From NCBI RefSeq assembly GCF_027925305.1, contig NZ_BSDR01000001.1:2383001-2447000 (forward strand): DNA of 64,000 bases, read 5' to 3'. This DNA is from Desulforhabdus amnigena (GTDB lineage Bacteria > Desulfobacterota > Syntrophobacteria > Syntrophobacterales > Syntrophobacteraceae). The notes below the pieces were generated by a model. The model did not search any database. It saw nothing but the letters and a program-made list of their open reading frames with translations, and was not told the DNA's origin. A program made the translations under genes and the position numbers. Shown here in pieces: positions 35,880-43,534 of this stretch (positions within the stretch are counted from its first letter, which is position 1; each line of letters opens with the position of its first letter).

Positions 35880-36299
35880 ATGAGAGGAAAGACCCTGAGT
35901 GAAATCAAGATGGGCGACACTGCGGAATTTTCAAAAACGGTTTCTGAATCGGACGTGTATCTTTACGCTGGAGTGACCGGCGACTTCAATCCGGCCCACA
36001 TCAACGAAGCCTACGCACAGAAAACTTTCTTCAAGACCCGGATCGCCCACGGCATGCTGGGAGCGGGATTCATCTCGGCGGTCATCGCCATGCAGCTTCC
36101 GGGGCCCGGGACGATCTATATCCGGCAGGAACTCGACTTTCTCGCACCCGTTCGCATCGGCGATACGATTACGGCTCGAGTTGAAGTAATCGAGATCATT
36201 GCGGAGAAGAAACGGATCAGGCTCAAGACGACATGCGCCAACCAGGAAGGGACCCTGGTCCTGGACGGCGAAGCCATCGTGAGCCCTCCGCGAGGGTGA
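35880..36299 (+). CDS. phaJ: MaoC-like (R)-specific enoyl-CoA hydratase
   Basis: 139 aa, RBS GAGGAG before ATG 35880. Hot-dog-fold hydratase with the hydratase 2 motif: YAGVTGDFNPAHINEAYA (catalytic Asp and His) followed by RIAHGMLGAGF. It converts trans-2-enoyl-CoA to (R)-3-hydroxyacyl-CoA, feeding beta-oxidation intermediates into PHA. Length and location 3' of phaEC fit PhaJ. Beta-ketothiolase and reductase genes (phaA, phaB) are not in the window. Confidence 0.88.
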   Translation: MRGKTLSEIKMGDTAEFSKTVSESDVYLYAGVTGDFNPAHINEAYAQKTFFKTRIAHGMLGAGFISAVIAMQLPGPGTIYIRQELDFLAPVRIGDTITARVEVIEIIAEKKRIRLKTTCANQEGTLVLDGEAIVSPPRG

Positions 36300-36307
36300 C
36301 AAACTTT

Positions 36308-36366
36308 ACCCGCAGATTGCGCAGATGAAGAATTATTTTACCTTTAATCTGCGTAATCTACGGATC
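36308..36366. repeat. Dispersed palindromic repeat, family C copy 2
   Basis: CCCGCAGATTGCGCAGATG at the left and ATCTGCGTAATCTACGGAT at the right are inverted copies. The element lies between the convergent phaJ and the minus-strand coiled-coil gene, where it may act as a bidirectional hairpin. Confidence 0.75.
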
Positions 36367-36399
36367 CATTTAGCCTGATTTTCACCACACCAATCCTGT

Positions 36400-36903
36400 C
36401 TATTCCTGCTCGCCTTCGGACCGGACCGAATCTTTCTTGAACATCTTGTTGAAACCCTCTATGAGGTTTTGAAACTGATCGCTCTGCTTTTTGATGAGTT
36501 CATCGAAGTGCCGGGCCACCTCGGCGGAATTGGCGCCTTGTGATTCCGCCAACAACATCCGCAAATGCTTGATCGTCTCTTCCTGCGAGGCGACCTTTTC
36601 TTTGAGCTCCTCGTATTTTCTCACCAGCTCTAAATGTACGTCGAGGGGCACAACCCCCAGAAGGTTCAAATAATCCGTGAAGGATTTCTTGAAATCCACC
36701 TGGGCTTTTTTCCATGCCTTGAAGTAATCGGGAGTCCCCTGGGGAGTCTTGTCCAGCCCGTAAATCTTCCTGAAAAGGGAATTCATTTCCTCAAAACCGC
36801 TGAAGCCCTTCCGGATCCATTCCGTCACTTCTTCCATTTGTTTTTGGCCCTTGGCGACATTCAGCAGGTAGTTGCCCCAGAATTCCAGAAACTGTCTGTC
36901 CAT
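36400..36903 (-). CDS. PhaE/phasin-like coiled-coil protein
   Basis: 167 aa, AAGGAG before ATG 36903. Starts MDRQFLEFWGNYLLNVAKGQ; a Trp/Phe-rich helical N-terminus (DYFKAWKKAQVDFKKSFTDY) resembles part of PhaE, and residues about 100-130 form a heptad coiled coil (ELVRKYEELKEKVASQEETI). There are no catalytic motifs. In the PHA island a granule-associated or synthase-accessory role is likely. It could be a truncated PhaE paralogue serving the second synthase gene at 37031-38647, which is on the same strand just upstream. Confidence 0.7.
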   Translation of the reverse strand: MDRQFLEFWGNYLLNVAKGQKQMEEVTEWIRKGFSGFEEMNSLFRKIYGLDKTPQGTPDYFKAWKKAQVDFKKSFTDYLNLLGVVPLDVHLELVRKYEELKEKVASQEETIKHLRMLLAESQGANSAEVARHFDELIKKQSDQFQNLIEGFNKMFKKDSVRSEGEQE

Positions 36904-37030
36904 ATGATGTTTCTCCTTAAACTTTGACCACCTGATCGCCTCATGAGGATCCCCATTTCAAACAGGCACCCGACTTACGTTCCGTGCGAATGAGATCCCG
37001 ACTTCTTGATGTCCCTCAAAAGTCAAGGTT

Positions 37031-38647
37031 TCAACCGTTCACGGTATAACCGACATCATTGCCCGCGTTCTGCAAATCCAACTGGAAGCGGACCGGTCCC
37101 CGGCACTCGGTGGTATCGAAACGGGACGATTTATGAACGAAACATGAATGAAGGGCACATGCGGACGTAGGCATAGACCAGGAGGTGGCTATGGCTCCGT
37201 GCCCCTTGGGAAAAACGGAGACCTCCGCTTCCACGAAATCCAGGGCTGCAAGAGACGCTCTCTCGTCCACCAGGTCGTCGCTTTCCCCGATACAGATGAG
37301 CCACTGAATACCCATCTCTTTCAACCGCTTGAAATTAAGAGAACGACCAAAGATCTTCACGGGAAGCGTTCCATCCTCGCTCACGGGGATGGTGTAGGAA
37401 TCGAAGCTCATCTGGGTGATCGCCCGTGGAATATCCTTTTGATCGTAAAGCAACCAATGGTTGACGGCTGCCGCCGTTTTGCTGATTTCCGGCGGTTTCC
37501 CGTCGGATCTGTCAAACATCAGGAGATCCCTGTAAAAAGTGAATATGGGAGCCTCTGTTTCAATGCTTTTCAGCTTGTAGACCCAGCTCATCACCTTACC
37601 GTCCACCACCTGGTTCCCGTTGGGCAATGTTTTCAACGCATACCCCAGGTCCCTGAAACGGGGGGGCAGATGGGAGAGATACTCGACCAGGGACTTGCTT
37701 CGCGTTCCATCCATGGGCGCAACACAAGTAATGAGGGCGTCCACCAATCCGTCCAGTTCCCCGGACAGGAGGTTTACCACACTTATGAATCCGCCCTGGC
37801 AATAGCCGTTCAAGGTAACCGGTCTTCCATGCCTGGCCTTGAGCTGCTCACAAAAATAGCGGGTATCGCGAGCATCGTCTTCTCCCGTCATGGTCTGTAC
37901 CGCCGGCGTCGTATCGATGTCCTTCAGGATGCGGATATAGGTCGGAATCCCCTGGTTTGCATAACAATGGACATAGCTTTTGTTTTCCGCCGGCAGAAAG
38001 GCTAGAATGTTGGCGCCCAGTACATAAGGGGGAACGATCATGATGGGTTTACCGTCTTCCCTGACTTGAACCGCCTTATCCAGGGGAAAAACCTGGTAGA
38101 GCTCGAAGCGGTCCGTCTCTGCCACCTTGCTGTAGCCGCCGCTCTCGAAATGAAACCCGTATTCCGCCTTGATATCCCGGATTGCCTTGGGGTAGACGTT
38201 GACGACCAGGTCCAGGAGGCGCAGTTGCCGGTCCGTATAGCCGGCAATATCCTCTCCTTCAGACGCAAGAAAAGTATTCAGGGTTGCAGCAAGGAATTCA
38301 TACATCTTGCGGGAGTGGTAATCACTGGCCATCCTGAACGTGTTGGCAAGGCCTTTGTTCGCGATCTGGATGTTGAACTGCAGCAGTTCGAGATAATCCC
38401 TGGCGGTTTGTTCCGGTGGAGAATCCAGCGCCTTGATTTTTTCCAGGTTGGAAAAGGATTTCAGGGCGGTCCAATACGGAGCCATAAACTCGTTCGTGTA
38501 TTTGAGAATGGCATTCCAGTAGATCTGAGCGCTTTTCGCCTCGTTGAGGGACGCCTCCAGAATCTTCCGATTCCATTCAGGAAGTTTTTCAACCGCACGA
38601 ATCAAACAGTTTATTGAATCATGGACGGCGTCAAAATGATTGTTCAT
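37031..38647 (-). CDS. Second PHA-synthase-like alpha/beta hydrolase
   Basis: 538 aa. A 165-residue helical N-terminal region is followed by an alpha/beta-hydrolase core: IVPPYVLGANILAF, the synthase-like box GYCQGG (C283), GESDDLVDERASLAAL (Asp near 457) and PKGHG (H483). Cys in the lipase box instead of Ser is the mark of PHA synthases; a hydrolase/depolymerase would have Ser. It is longer and quite different from the class III PhaC at 33557. The SD sequence GAGGAGGGG lies within or next to a hairpin at 38661-38681. It may be a second synthase with different substrate range or a granule enzyme of unknown role. Confidence 0.78.
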   Translation of the reverse strand: MNNHFDAVHDSINCLIRAVEKLPEWNRKILEASLNEAKSAQIYWNAILKYTNEFMAPYWTALKSFSNLEKIKALDSPPEQTARDYLELLQFNIQIANKGLANTFRMASDYHSRKMYEFLAATLNTFLASEGEDIAGYTDRQLRLLDLVVNVYPKAIRDIKAEYGFHFESGGYSKVAETDRFELYQVFPLDKAVQVREDGKPIMIVPPYVLGANILAFLPAENKSYVHCYANQGIPTYIRILKDIDTTPAVQTMTGEDDARDTRYFCEQLKARHGRPVTLNGYCQGGFISVVNLLSGELDGLVDALITCVAPMDGTRSKSLVEYLSHLPPRFRDLGYALKTLPNGNQVVDGKVMSWVYKLKSIETEAPIFTFYRDLLMFDRSDGKPPEISKTAAAVNHWLLYDQKDIPRAITQMSFDSYTIPVSEDGTLPVKIFGRSLNFKRLKEMGIQWLICIGESDDLVDERASLAALDFVEAEVSVFPKGHGAIATSWSMPTSACALHSCFVHKSSRFDTTECRGPVRFQLDLQNAGNDVGYTVNG

Positions 38648-38660
38648 CGATGCCCCCCCT

Positions 38661-38689
38661 CCTCACCCCGAGGGGGTGAGGGGTTTTTT
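38661..38689. terminator. GC hairpin with T-run, overlapping phaC2-like ribosome-binding site
   Basis: CCTCACCCC-GAG-GGGGTGAGG is a perfect 9-bp stem. On the + strand it is followed by GGTTTTTTG, so it would terminate + transcripts. On the - strand its 3' arm runs into the SD sequence of the 37031-38647 gene, so it could also control translation. Confidence 0.45.
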
Positions 38690-38699
38690 GGATAAGTTC

Positions 38700-38975
38700 T
38701 TATTCGTTCTTGCCGGCTTCGCTGAAATAAGCTTCCACCTTCTTGTAGCTCTCATCTACATTTTTCTTAAACTCTTCCCGACCCTTCTTGTAGTTGGCGA
38801 CCCATTCGTTCAAGAGTTTCTTGCCTTCTTCGGGCAACCATGCGGCCTGCTCCAGGAAAGTGTTGACCGCCTTTTCCGTCTGCTCCTGAATAAGGACCAT
38901 GGCGTTAAAAGTGTTGTCGAAAGTTGCCTTGTTGAATTCGATCATCTGTTTTGCCATTTTGAGCGGTTCCATCAT
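38700..38975 (-). CDS. Phasin-like protein
   Basis: 91 aa from ATG 38975, with AGGAGG upstream; a longer open frame to 39098 runs into the promoter region and is rejected. Fully helical and amphipathic: MMEPLKMAKQMIEFNKATFD, then AMVLIQEQTEKAVNTFLEQA, ending in charged residues. The pattern (K.MIEFNK..FDN.FN.M...Q.Q.EK...) resembles small phasins that coat PHA granules. It is transcribed divergently from phaR with a palindromic candidate operator between them, as expected for a PhaR-controlled phasin. Confidence 0.8.
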   Translation of the reverse strand: MMEPLKMAKQMIEFNKATFDNTFNAMVLIQEQTEKAVNTFLEQAAWLPEEGKKLLNEWVANYKKGREEFKKNVDESYKKVEAYFSEAGKNE

Positions 38976-39084
38976 ATCCGTAAAACCTCCTGCCTTCCGA
39001 TAAATGATTGATTGAAATTGAATCTCCCGAATCCGTTCGGTGCCGTATAAAAGTAATTGTAATGACAACGATGCTGTTGTCAAT

Positions 39085-39111
39085 AAAAAATGCTGCAATG
39101 CAACATTTTTT
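39085..39111. promoter_or_regulatory. Palindromic candidate PhaR operator
   Basis: The core TGCTGCAATGCAACA is flanked by A6 on the left and T6 on the right, and the whole 27 bases are palindromic apart from two mismatched pairs and the central base. TGC-rich palindromes are the known type of PhaR target. It lies 110 bases upstream of the phasin start and 170 bases upstream of phaR. The rest of the 305-base gap (38976-39280) is AT-rich promoter-like DNA. Confidence 0.5.
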
Positions 39112-39280
39112 ATTCGGTTATTTTTTATCGAGCGGTAAAAACGATTATAGAATTTTATAGTGATTCATGTTAGTTAAAAAATTGATTCATTTTAAATGAA
39201 AACAAAACGACTCAGTGGAAATAATTTTTATTGCATCGTACCATAAATCCATTTTCAGATACCATGCGCAGGGACATGCC

Positions 39281-39763
39281 ATGACCGATCATGTAGTGTT
39301 TAAGAGATATCCCAACAGGCGCCTGTACAATACAGAGAAAAGCGCCTATGTCACTTTAAGTCAAATATCTGATATCATTAAAGAAGGAAGACGGGTTCGA
39401 GTGTTGGACGCGAAAACCGGAGAGGATGTCACCGCCTTCATACTGACTCAGATCATTGTGGAAGAAGCAAAAAACAAGAATGCGCTTTTGCCCGCTCCCC
39501 TTCTCCATCTCGTTATCCGCTACGGGGGAAATGTCCTCAGCGAATTTTTCGAAAAATACCTGGAACTCTCCATCAAGAACTATCTCACCTACAAGTCGGC
39601 CCTCGATGAGCAATTCAAGGCATGGCTCGGTAAAAGCATGGATATTTCGAGCCTCACCCCCGGAGGATTTCCGCCGTTCATGTCCATGGAATCCATCCTC
39701 GAATCTTTTTCAGATTGGGCCAAAAAACTGAAAAGCAAGAGGAACGGGAAAAGTAAGGAGTGA
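39281..39763 (+). CDS. phaR: PHA accumulation regulator PhaR
   Basis: 160 aa from ATG 39281 (AGGGA upstream); an upstream start at 39215 would only add promoter-like sequence. The N-terminus has the PhaR/PHB DNA-binding domain signature: FKRYPNRRLYNTEKSAYVTL, DIIKEGRRVRVLDAKTGEDV and TQIIVEEAKN. PhaR binds both PHA granules and phasin promoters; when polymer is present it leaves the DNA and derepresses phasin synthesis. The C-terminal half (SIKNYLTYKSALDEQFKAWL) is helical and phasin-like. Divergent from the phasin gene. Confidence 0.9.
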   Translation: MTDHVVFKRYPNRRLYNTEKSAYVTLSQISDIIKEGRRVRVLDAKTGEDVTAFILTQIIVEEAKNKNALLPAPLLHLVIRYGGNVLSEFFEKYLELSIKNYLTYKSALDEQFKAWLGKSMDISSLTPGGFPPFMSMESILESFSDWAKKLKSKRNGKSKE

Positions 39764-39834
39764 GGATCTTCCTCTTCACCCCCCCTTGCTCTCCTCAAGG
39801 GAGGAATTTGAACATTCAACTGTAAATTTCGTGC

Positions 39835-39873
39835 TTGACATTTGGAACTTTCAGGAACATTTTGCCGTTCCTG
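39835..39873 (+). promoter_or_regulatory. Possible promoter and inverted repeat upstream of the Hyf/Ehr operon
   Basis: TTGACA at 39835-39840 is followed after 17 bases by CATTTT, a weak -10. An inverted repeat CAGGAAC-8-GTTCCTG (39852-39873) overlaps the -10 and could be an operator. It sits about 50-90 bases before the first gene of the operon. Confidence 0.3.
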
Positions 39874-39924
39874 TGACTTGTTTCTCGTTATCTTGCGGCT
39901 CATGCAGAATAAAAATGTAGTCCC

Positions 39925-41928
39925 ATGGAGATTTCTCAGTTCGCCATGCTGCTCCTGCTCATCGCTCTGACTACTTTATGCTGTTCCGGGTTCTCATCGC
40001 TTCTTGCCGGTAAGAACAGGCAGTGGACCAATGCCCTTGGGCCTGCCGGGGCTGTTGCGGGCTGTATCCTGGGATTGGCGCCGGCCGTTCACACCCTGCT
40101 GAGCGGGACAGTTGAAAGACTCTATTTTCCCTGGAACATTCCATACGCTTCCTTTTTTCTGGAAATCGATGCCCTCTCTGCATTTTTCCTGATTCCCATC
40201 TTTGTGCTCGGCGCCCTGGCGGCGGTTTACGGCCGCCGGTACATGACGTCCTACGGGAACCACAAAAGTCTCGGCGCCTTCTGGTTCTTTTATAACCTGC
40301 TCATCGCCGGCATGGTACTGGTGGTTGTCGCACGCAACGGCATCCTCTTCCTGATGGTCTGGGAAATCATGTCGCTCTCCTCCTTTTTCCTGGTCACTTT
40401 CGAAAACGAAAAGGAAAGCGTGCGCCGCGCGGGTTGGACCTACCTTACGGCCACTCACCTCGGAACCGCCTTTCTCTTTATTCTCTTCCTGATGCTCGGC
40501 CACCAGGCGGGAACGGAAATCCTCGACTTCGACCGATTCACGGGGACAGACATTTCCTCCATCGCAAATATCGCCTTCGTCCTTGCGCTCGTCGGCTTCG
40601 GAACCAAAGCGGGGCTGGTACCCTTTCATGTCTGGCTCCCAGAAGCCCATCCAGCCGCTCCGAGCCACGTTTCCGCCGTCATGTCCGGCGCCATGATCAA
40701 AACAGGCATCTATGGCCTGCTCCGGATTATGACCCTGCTGGGACCCCCGGCACCCTGGTGGGGATGGCTGTTGCTCGGGATCGGCCTCATTTCCGGAATC
40801 CTCGGCGTCTTGTTCGCCCTGGCCCAGCACGATATGAAACGGCTCCTGGCTTACCACAGCGTTGAAAATATCGGCATCATCACTCTCGGTCTCGGTTTGG
40901 GCGTTCTCGGAATCAGCACGGACCTTCCGGTCCTTGCCGTCCTGGGCTTTGGCGGGGGGCTGCTGCACGTGATCAATCACGCCTTTTTCAAGGGGCTGCT
41001 CTTCCTGGGAGCGGGTTCCGTCATGCATGCAACGGGCACGGGGGAACTGGATCATTTGGGCGGTTTGATCAAGAAAATGCCCTGGACCTCGGCGACATTT
41101 CTCGTCGGATCTGTCGCCATCTCCGGACTGCCGCCTCTCAATGGTTTTGTCAGTGAATTTCTCATCTATATGGGTGCGTTCGGAAGTGTCCAGGCCCCCT
41201 CCATGGCCCTTACAGGCTTTGTGGTGATCGTGGGACTCGCCCTGATCGGCGGGTTGGCCCTCGCCTGCTTTGCAAAGGCTTTCGGCATCGTTTTTCTGGG
41301 GGAACCGAGAAGCGCTCACACCGCTCACGCACACGAGTCTTCATGGGGAATGAGCCTCCCCATGGGTGCCTTGGCCGCTTTGTGTGCCCTCATCGCGTTT
41401 TGCGCTCCCCTCATCATGAAAATCCTTTATCCGGCGGTGACTGTGGTGACGGGATATCGTTCCCTCAACGTGCAAAGCCATATTTCCGTCGCCATGCTCC
41501 CCTTGAAATGGATCGCGGCCGGAAGCGTTCTTCTCATCCTGGCGGTTTCTCTCGTGGCCTGGCTGAAGCAAAGTCTGCTCGCCAACCGCACCGTCGAGGA
41601 AGCGGACACCTGGGATTGCGGCTATATCCACCCCACGGCGCGCATGCAGTACACGGCATCCTCCTTCGCCGCTCCTCTCATAAAGATGTTCCAGGGTATT
41701 CTCAGGCCCGGCCGGGTCTTCGATAAACCCGATGGCCTTTTTCCGCACTATGCCACCCTGAAAACGGAACCTACGGATATCTTTCGAAATGCGATCTACC
41801 GCCCCCTATTCCTCGGCGTGGAACGGCTCGCACTGAAGCTGCGCTGGCTCCAGGAGGGACACGTCCAGCTCTATATACTCTATATCGCCCTGACCCTTCT
41901 GGCTCTTCTGATCTGGAACCTGAGATGA
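39925..41928 (+). CDS. hyfB: HyfB-like proton-pumping antiporter subunit
   Basis: 667 aa polytopic membrane protein of the NuoL/M/N-MrpD family. FYNLLIAGMVLVVVARNGIL, GTKAGLVPFHVWLPEAHPAA (conserved Lys and His) and FALAQHDMKRLLAYHSVENI are family blocks. The C-terminal TWDCGYIHPTARMQYTASSF is typical of HyfB/HycC rather than NuoL. It is probably part of the ion-translocating arm of the complex. First gene of a six-gene operon with tight spacing (4 bases to the next). Confidence 0.88.
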   Translation: MEISQFAMLLLLIALTTLCCSGFSSLLAGKNRQWTNALGPAGAVAGCILGLAPAVHTLLSGTVERLYFPWNIPYASFFLEIDALSAFFLIPIFVLGALAAVYGRRYMTSYGNHKSLGAFWFFYNLLIAGMVLVVVARNGILFLMVWEIMSLSSFFLVTFENEKESVRRAGWTYLTATHLGTAFLFILFLMLGHQAGTEILDFDRFTGTDISSIANIAFVLALVGFGTKAGLVPFHVWLPEAHPAAPSHVSAVMSGAMIKTGIYGLLRIMTLLGPPAPWWGWLLLGIGLISGILGVLFALAQHDMKRLLAYHSVENIGIITLGLGLGVLGISTDLPVLAVLGFGGGLLHVINHAFFKGLLFLGAGSVMHATGTGELDHLGGLIKKMPWTSATFLVGSVAISGLPPLNGFVSEFLIYMGAFGSVQAPSMALTGFVVIVGLALIGGLALACFAKAFGIVFLGEPRSAHTAHAHESSWGMSLPMGALAALCALIAFCAPLIMKILYPAVTVVTGYRSLNVQSHISVAMLPLKWIAAGSVLLILAVSLVAWLKQSLLANRTVEEADTWDCGYIHPTARMQYTASSFAAPLIKMFQGILRPGRVFDKPDGLFPHYATLKTEPTDIFRNAIYRPLFLGVERLALKLRWLQEGHVQLYILYIALTLLALLIWNLR

Positions 41929-41932
41929 TCCC

Positions 41933-42883
41933 ATGAATCCTTCCGCATTCATTCTACCCATCCTGGCGTTGCTCCTCTCACCGTTGCTGGCGGGAATCAT
42001 CAACCGCACCAAGGCCTTCTTCGCGGGGCGCAAGGGACAGTCCCTCTTTCAACTCTATTATGATCTGGCCAAACTCTTCAAGAAGGGGGCCGTTTACAGC
42101 AAAACGACTAGCTGGATTTTCCGCGCGGGTCCGGTGGTACAGCTGGTTGCAGCCGCCCTCGCCCTTTTTGTTCTTCCGTGGGGAGGAGCAGCGGCCCCGG
42201 TTCATTTCAGCGGGGACCTGATCTTTCTTGCCTATCTTCTCGGGCTGATGCGGTTTTTCATTGTCGTTTCCGCCCTGGACACGGGATCGGCCTTTGAAGG
42301 CATGGGCGCCAGCCGTGAGGTGCAGTTCTCCGCTCTTGCGGAACCGGCGCTGCTCCTGGGGCTGGCTGCCGTTGCGCATGCAGGGCAGTACATCATTACA
42401 AATTCATTTCGCGATCTGAGCAGTTTCCTCTCCCTCACGGAAATCTATTCCAGCATTTCCATGGGCACTTGGCTCCATTCGGGACCGGCCCTCCTGATGG
42501 TGGCAGCGGCCTTTTTCATCGTCTTTCTGGCTGAAAATTCCCGCATCCCCTTCGACGATCCCAACACTCACCTGGAACTGACCATGATCCATGAAGTCAT
42601 GGTTCTAGACCACAGCGGTCCAGACCTGGCGATGATTCTCTATGCCGCCTCCATCAAAATGTGGATTCTCGGGAACCTGCTCGTGGGAATTCTCCTTCCT
42701 GTGCGAACGGGAAATCCCTGGCTCGATGGAGCGGCTCTTTTCGGAGGCATGATCCTGCTTGCGGTGCTTACGGGCGTGGTGGAATCTTCCATGGCCCGCC
42801 TACGATTGCTCCGCGTGCCTCAGTTGCTGGTCAGCGCAGGCTTCCTTTCTTCACTGGCGTTGATCCTGCTGCTCTGGAGATAA
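41933..42883 (+). CDS. hyfC: HyfC/HycD-like NuoH-type membrane subunit
   Basis: 316 aa, about eight membrane helices. RKGQSLFQLYYDLAKLFKKG, GASREVQFSALAEPALLLGL and NSRIPFDDPNTHLELTMIHE are hallmark NuoH/HycD segments; the last forms part of the interface to the peripheral arm. It connects the hydrophilic module to the ion channel. One base separates its stop from hyfE. Confidence 0.92.
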   Translation: MNPSAFILPILALLLSPLLAGIINRTKAFFAGRKGQSLFQLYYDLAKLFKKGAVYSKTTSWIFRAGPVVQLVAAALALFVLPWGGAAAPVHFSGDLIFLAYLLGLMRFFIVVSALDTGSAFEGMGASREVQFSALAEPALLLGLAAVAHAGQYIITNSFRDLSSFLSLTEIYSSISMGTWLHSGPALLMVAAAFFIVFLAENSRIPFDDPNTHLELTMIHEVMVLDHSGPDLAMILYAASIKMWILGNLLVGILLPVRTGNPWLDGAALFGGMILLAVLTGVVESSMARLRLLRVPQLLVSAGFLSSLALILLLWR

Positions 42884-42884
42884 A

Positions 42885-43529
42885 ATGAAACTCATCATCG
42901 ATGCACTCATCGTCGCGCTCATTCTGACCAATCTCCGACTCATCGCATCGAGCCGAATCGCCTCCTGCATTTACGTGGTGGCTCTTCAGGGGATTTTGCT
43001 CGGCTTTCTGCCGCTTCTGGTGGGAACGGAAGCCGTCACGTTTCGCGCCTATGTCCTCTCGGGCATCACCATAGTGCTCAAGGGGATGATCTTTCCCTGG
43101 CTGCTCTTGCGCGCCCTTGACGCCGTAAACGTCCGAAGGGAAATAGAACCCCTTGTGGGTTATACGACCTCCCTTCTGGTGGGGGCCGTCCTGCTGGCCC
43201 TGGCCATGTGGCTTGGCAGGCGGCTGCCCTTGCCCGTATCGGCCGCTTCACCCTTTATGGTGCCCCTGGCTCTGTTTACGATCATGATCGGACTCTTTGC
43301 CATTGTCAGCCGCCGCAAGGCCCTCACCCAGGTCCTGGGATACCTCGTCATGGAAAACGGCATCTATGCCTTCGGACTGACCTTCGCAAGGCAGGAGCCG
43401 CTCCTGGTGGAGATCGGAACTCTCCTTGACGTCTTCATGGCTGTCTTTGTAATGGGAATCGCCATTTTCCACATCAGCCGGGAATTCGATCACATCGACA
43501 CCGACCGTTTGAGCCTCCTGAGGGACTGA
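42885..43529 (+). CDS. hyfE: HyfE-like membrane subunit (NuoK/NuoJ-type)
   Basis: 214 aa, all hydrophobic helices. NLRLIASSRIASCIYVVALQ, VLGYLVMENGIYAFGLTF (a NuoK-type Glu in a membrane helix) and the C-terminal GIAIFHISREFDHIDTDRLS. The latter half of this protein resembles HyfE from hydrogenase 4-type complexes. Its small size and position between hyfC and hyfF match. Confidence 0.86.
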   Translation: MKLIIDALIVALILTNLRLIASSRIASCIYVVALQGILLGFLPLLVGTEAVTFRAYVLSGITIVLKGMIFPWLLLRALDAVNVRREIEPLVGYTTSLLVGAVLLALAMWLGRRLPLPVSAASPFMVPLALFTIMIGLFAIVSRRKALTQVLGYLVMENGIYAFGLTFARQEPLLVEIGTLLDVFMAVFVMGIAIFHISREFDHIDTDRLSLLRD

Positions 43530-43534
43530 TTCAC

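Noticed and set aside
38976-39098. Longer phasin start
   Set aside because: The added 41 residues are hydrophobic and come from the promoter region; ATG 38975 has AGGAGG.
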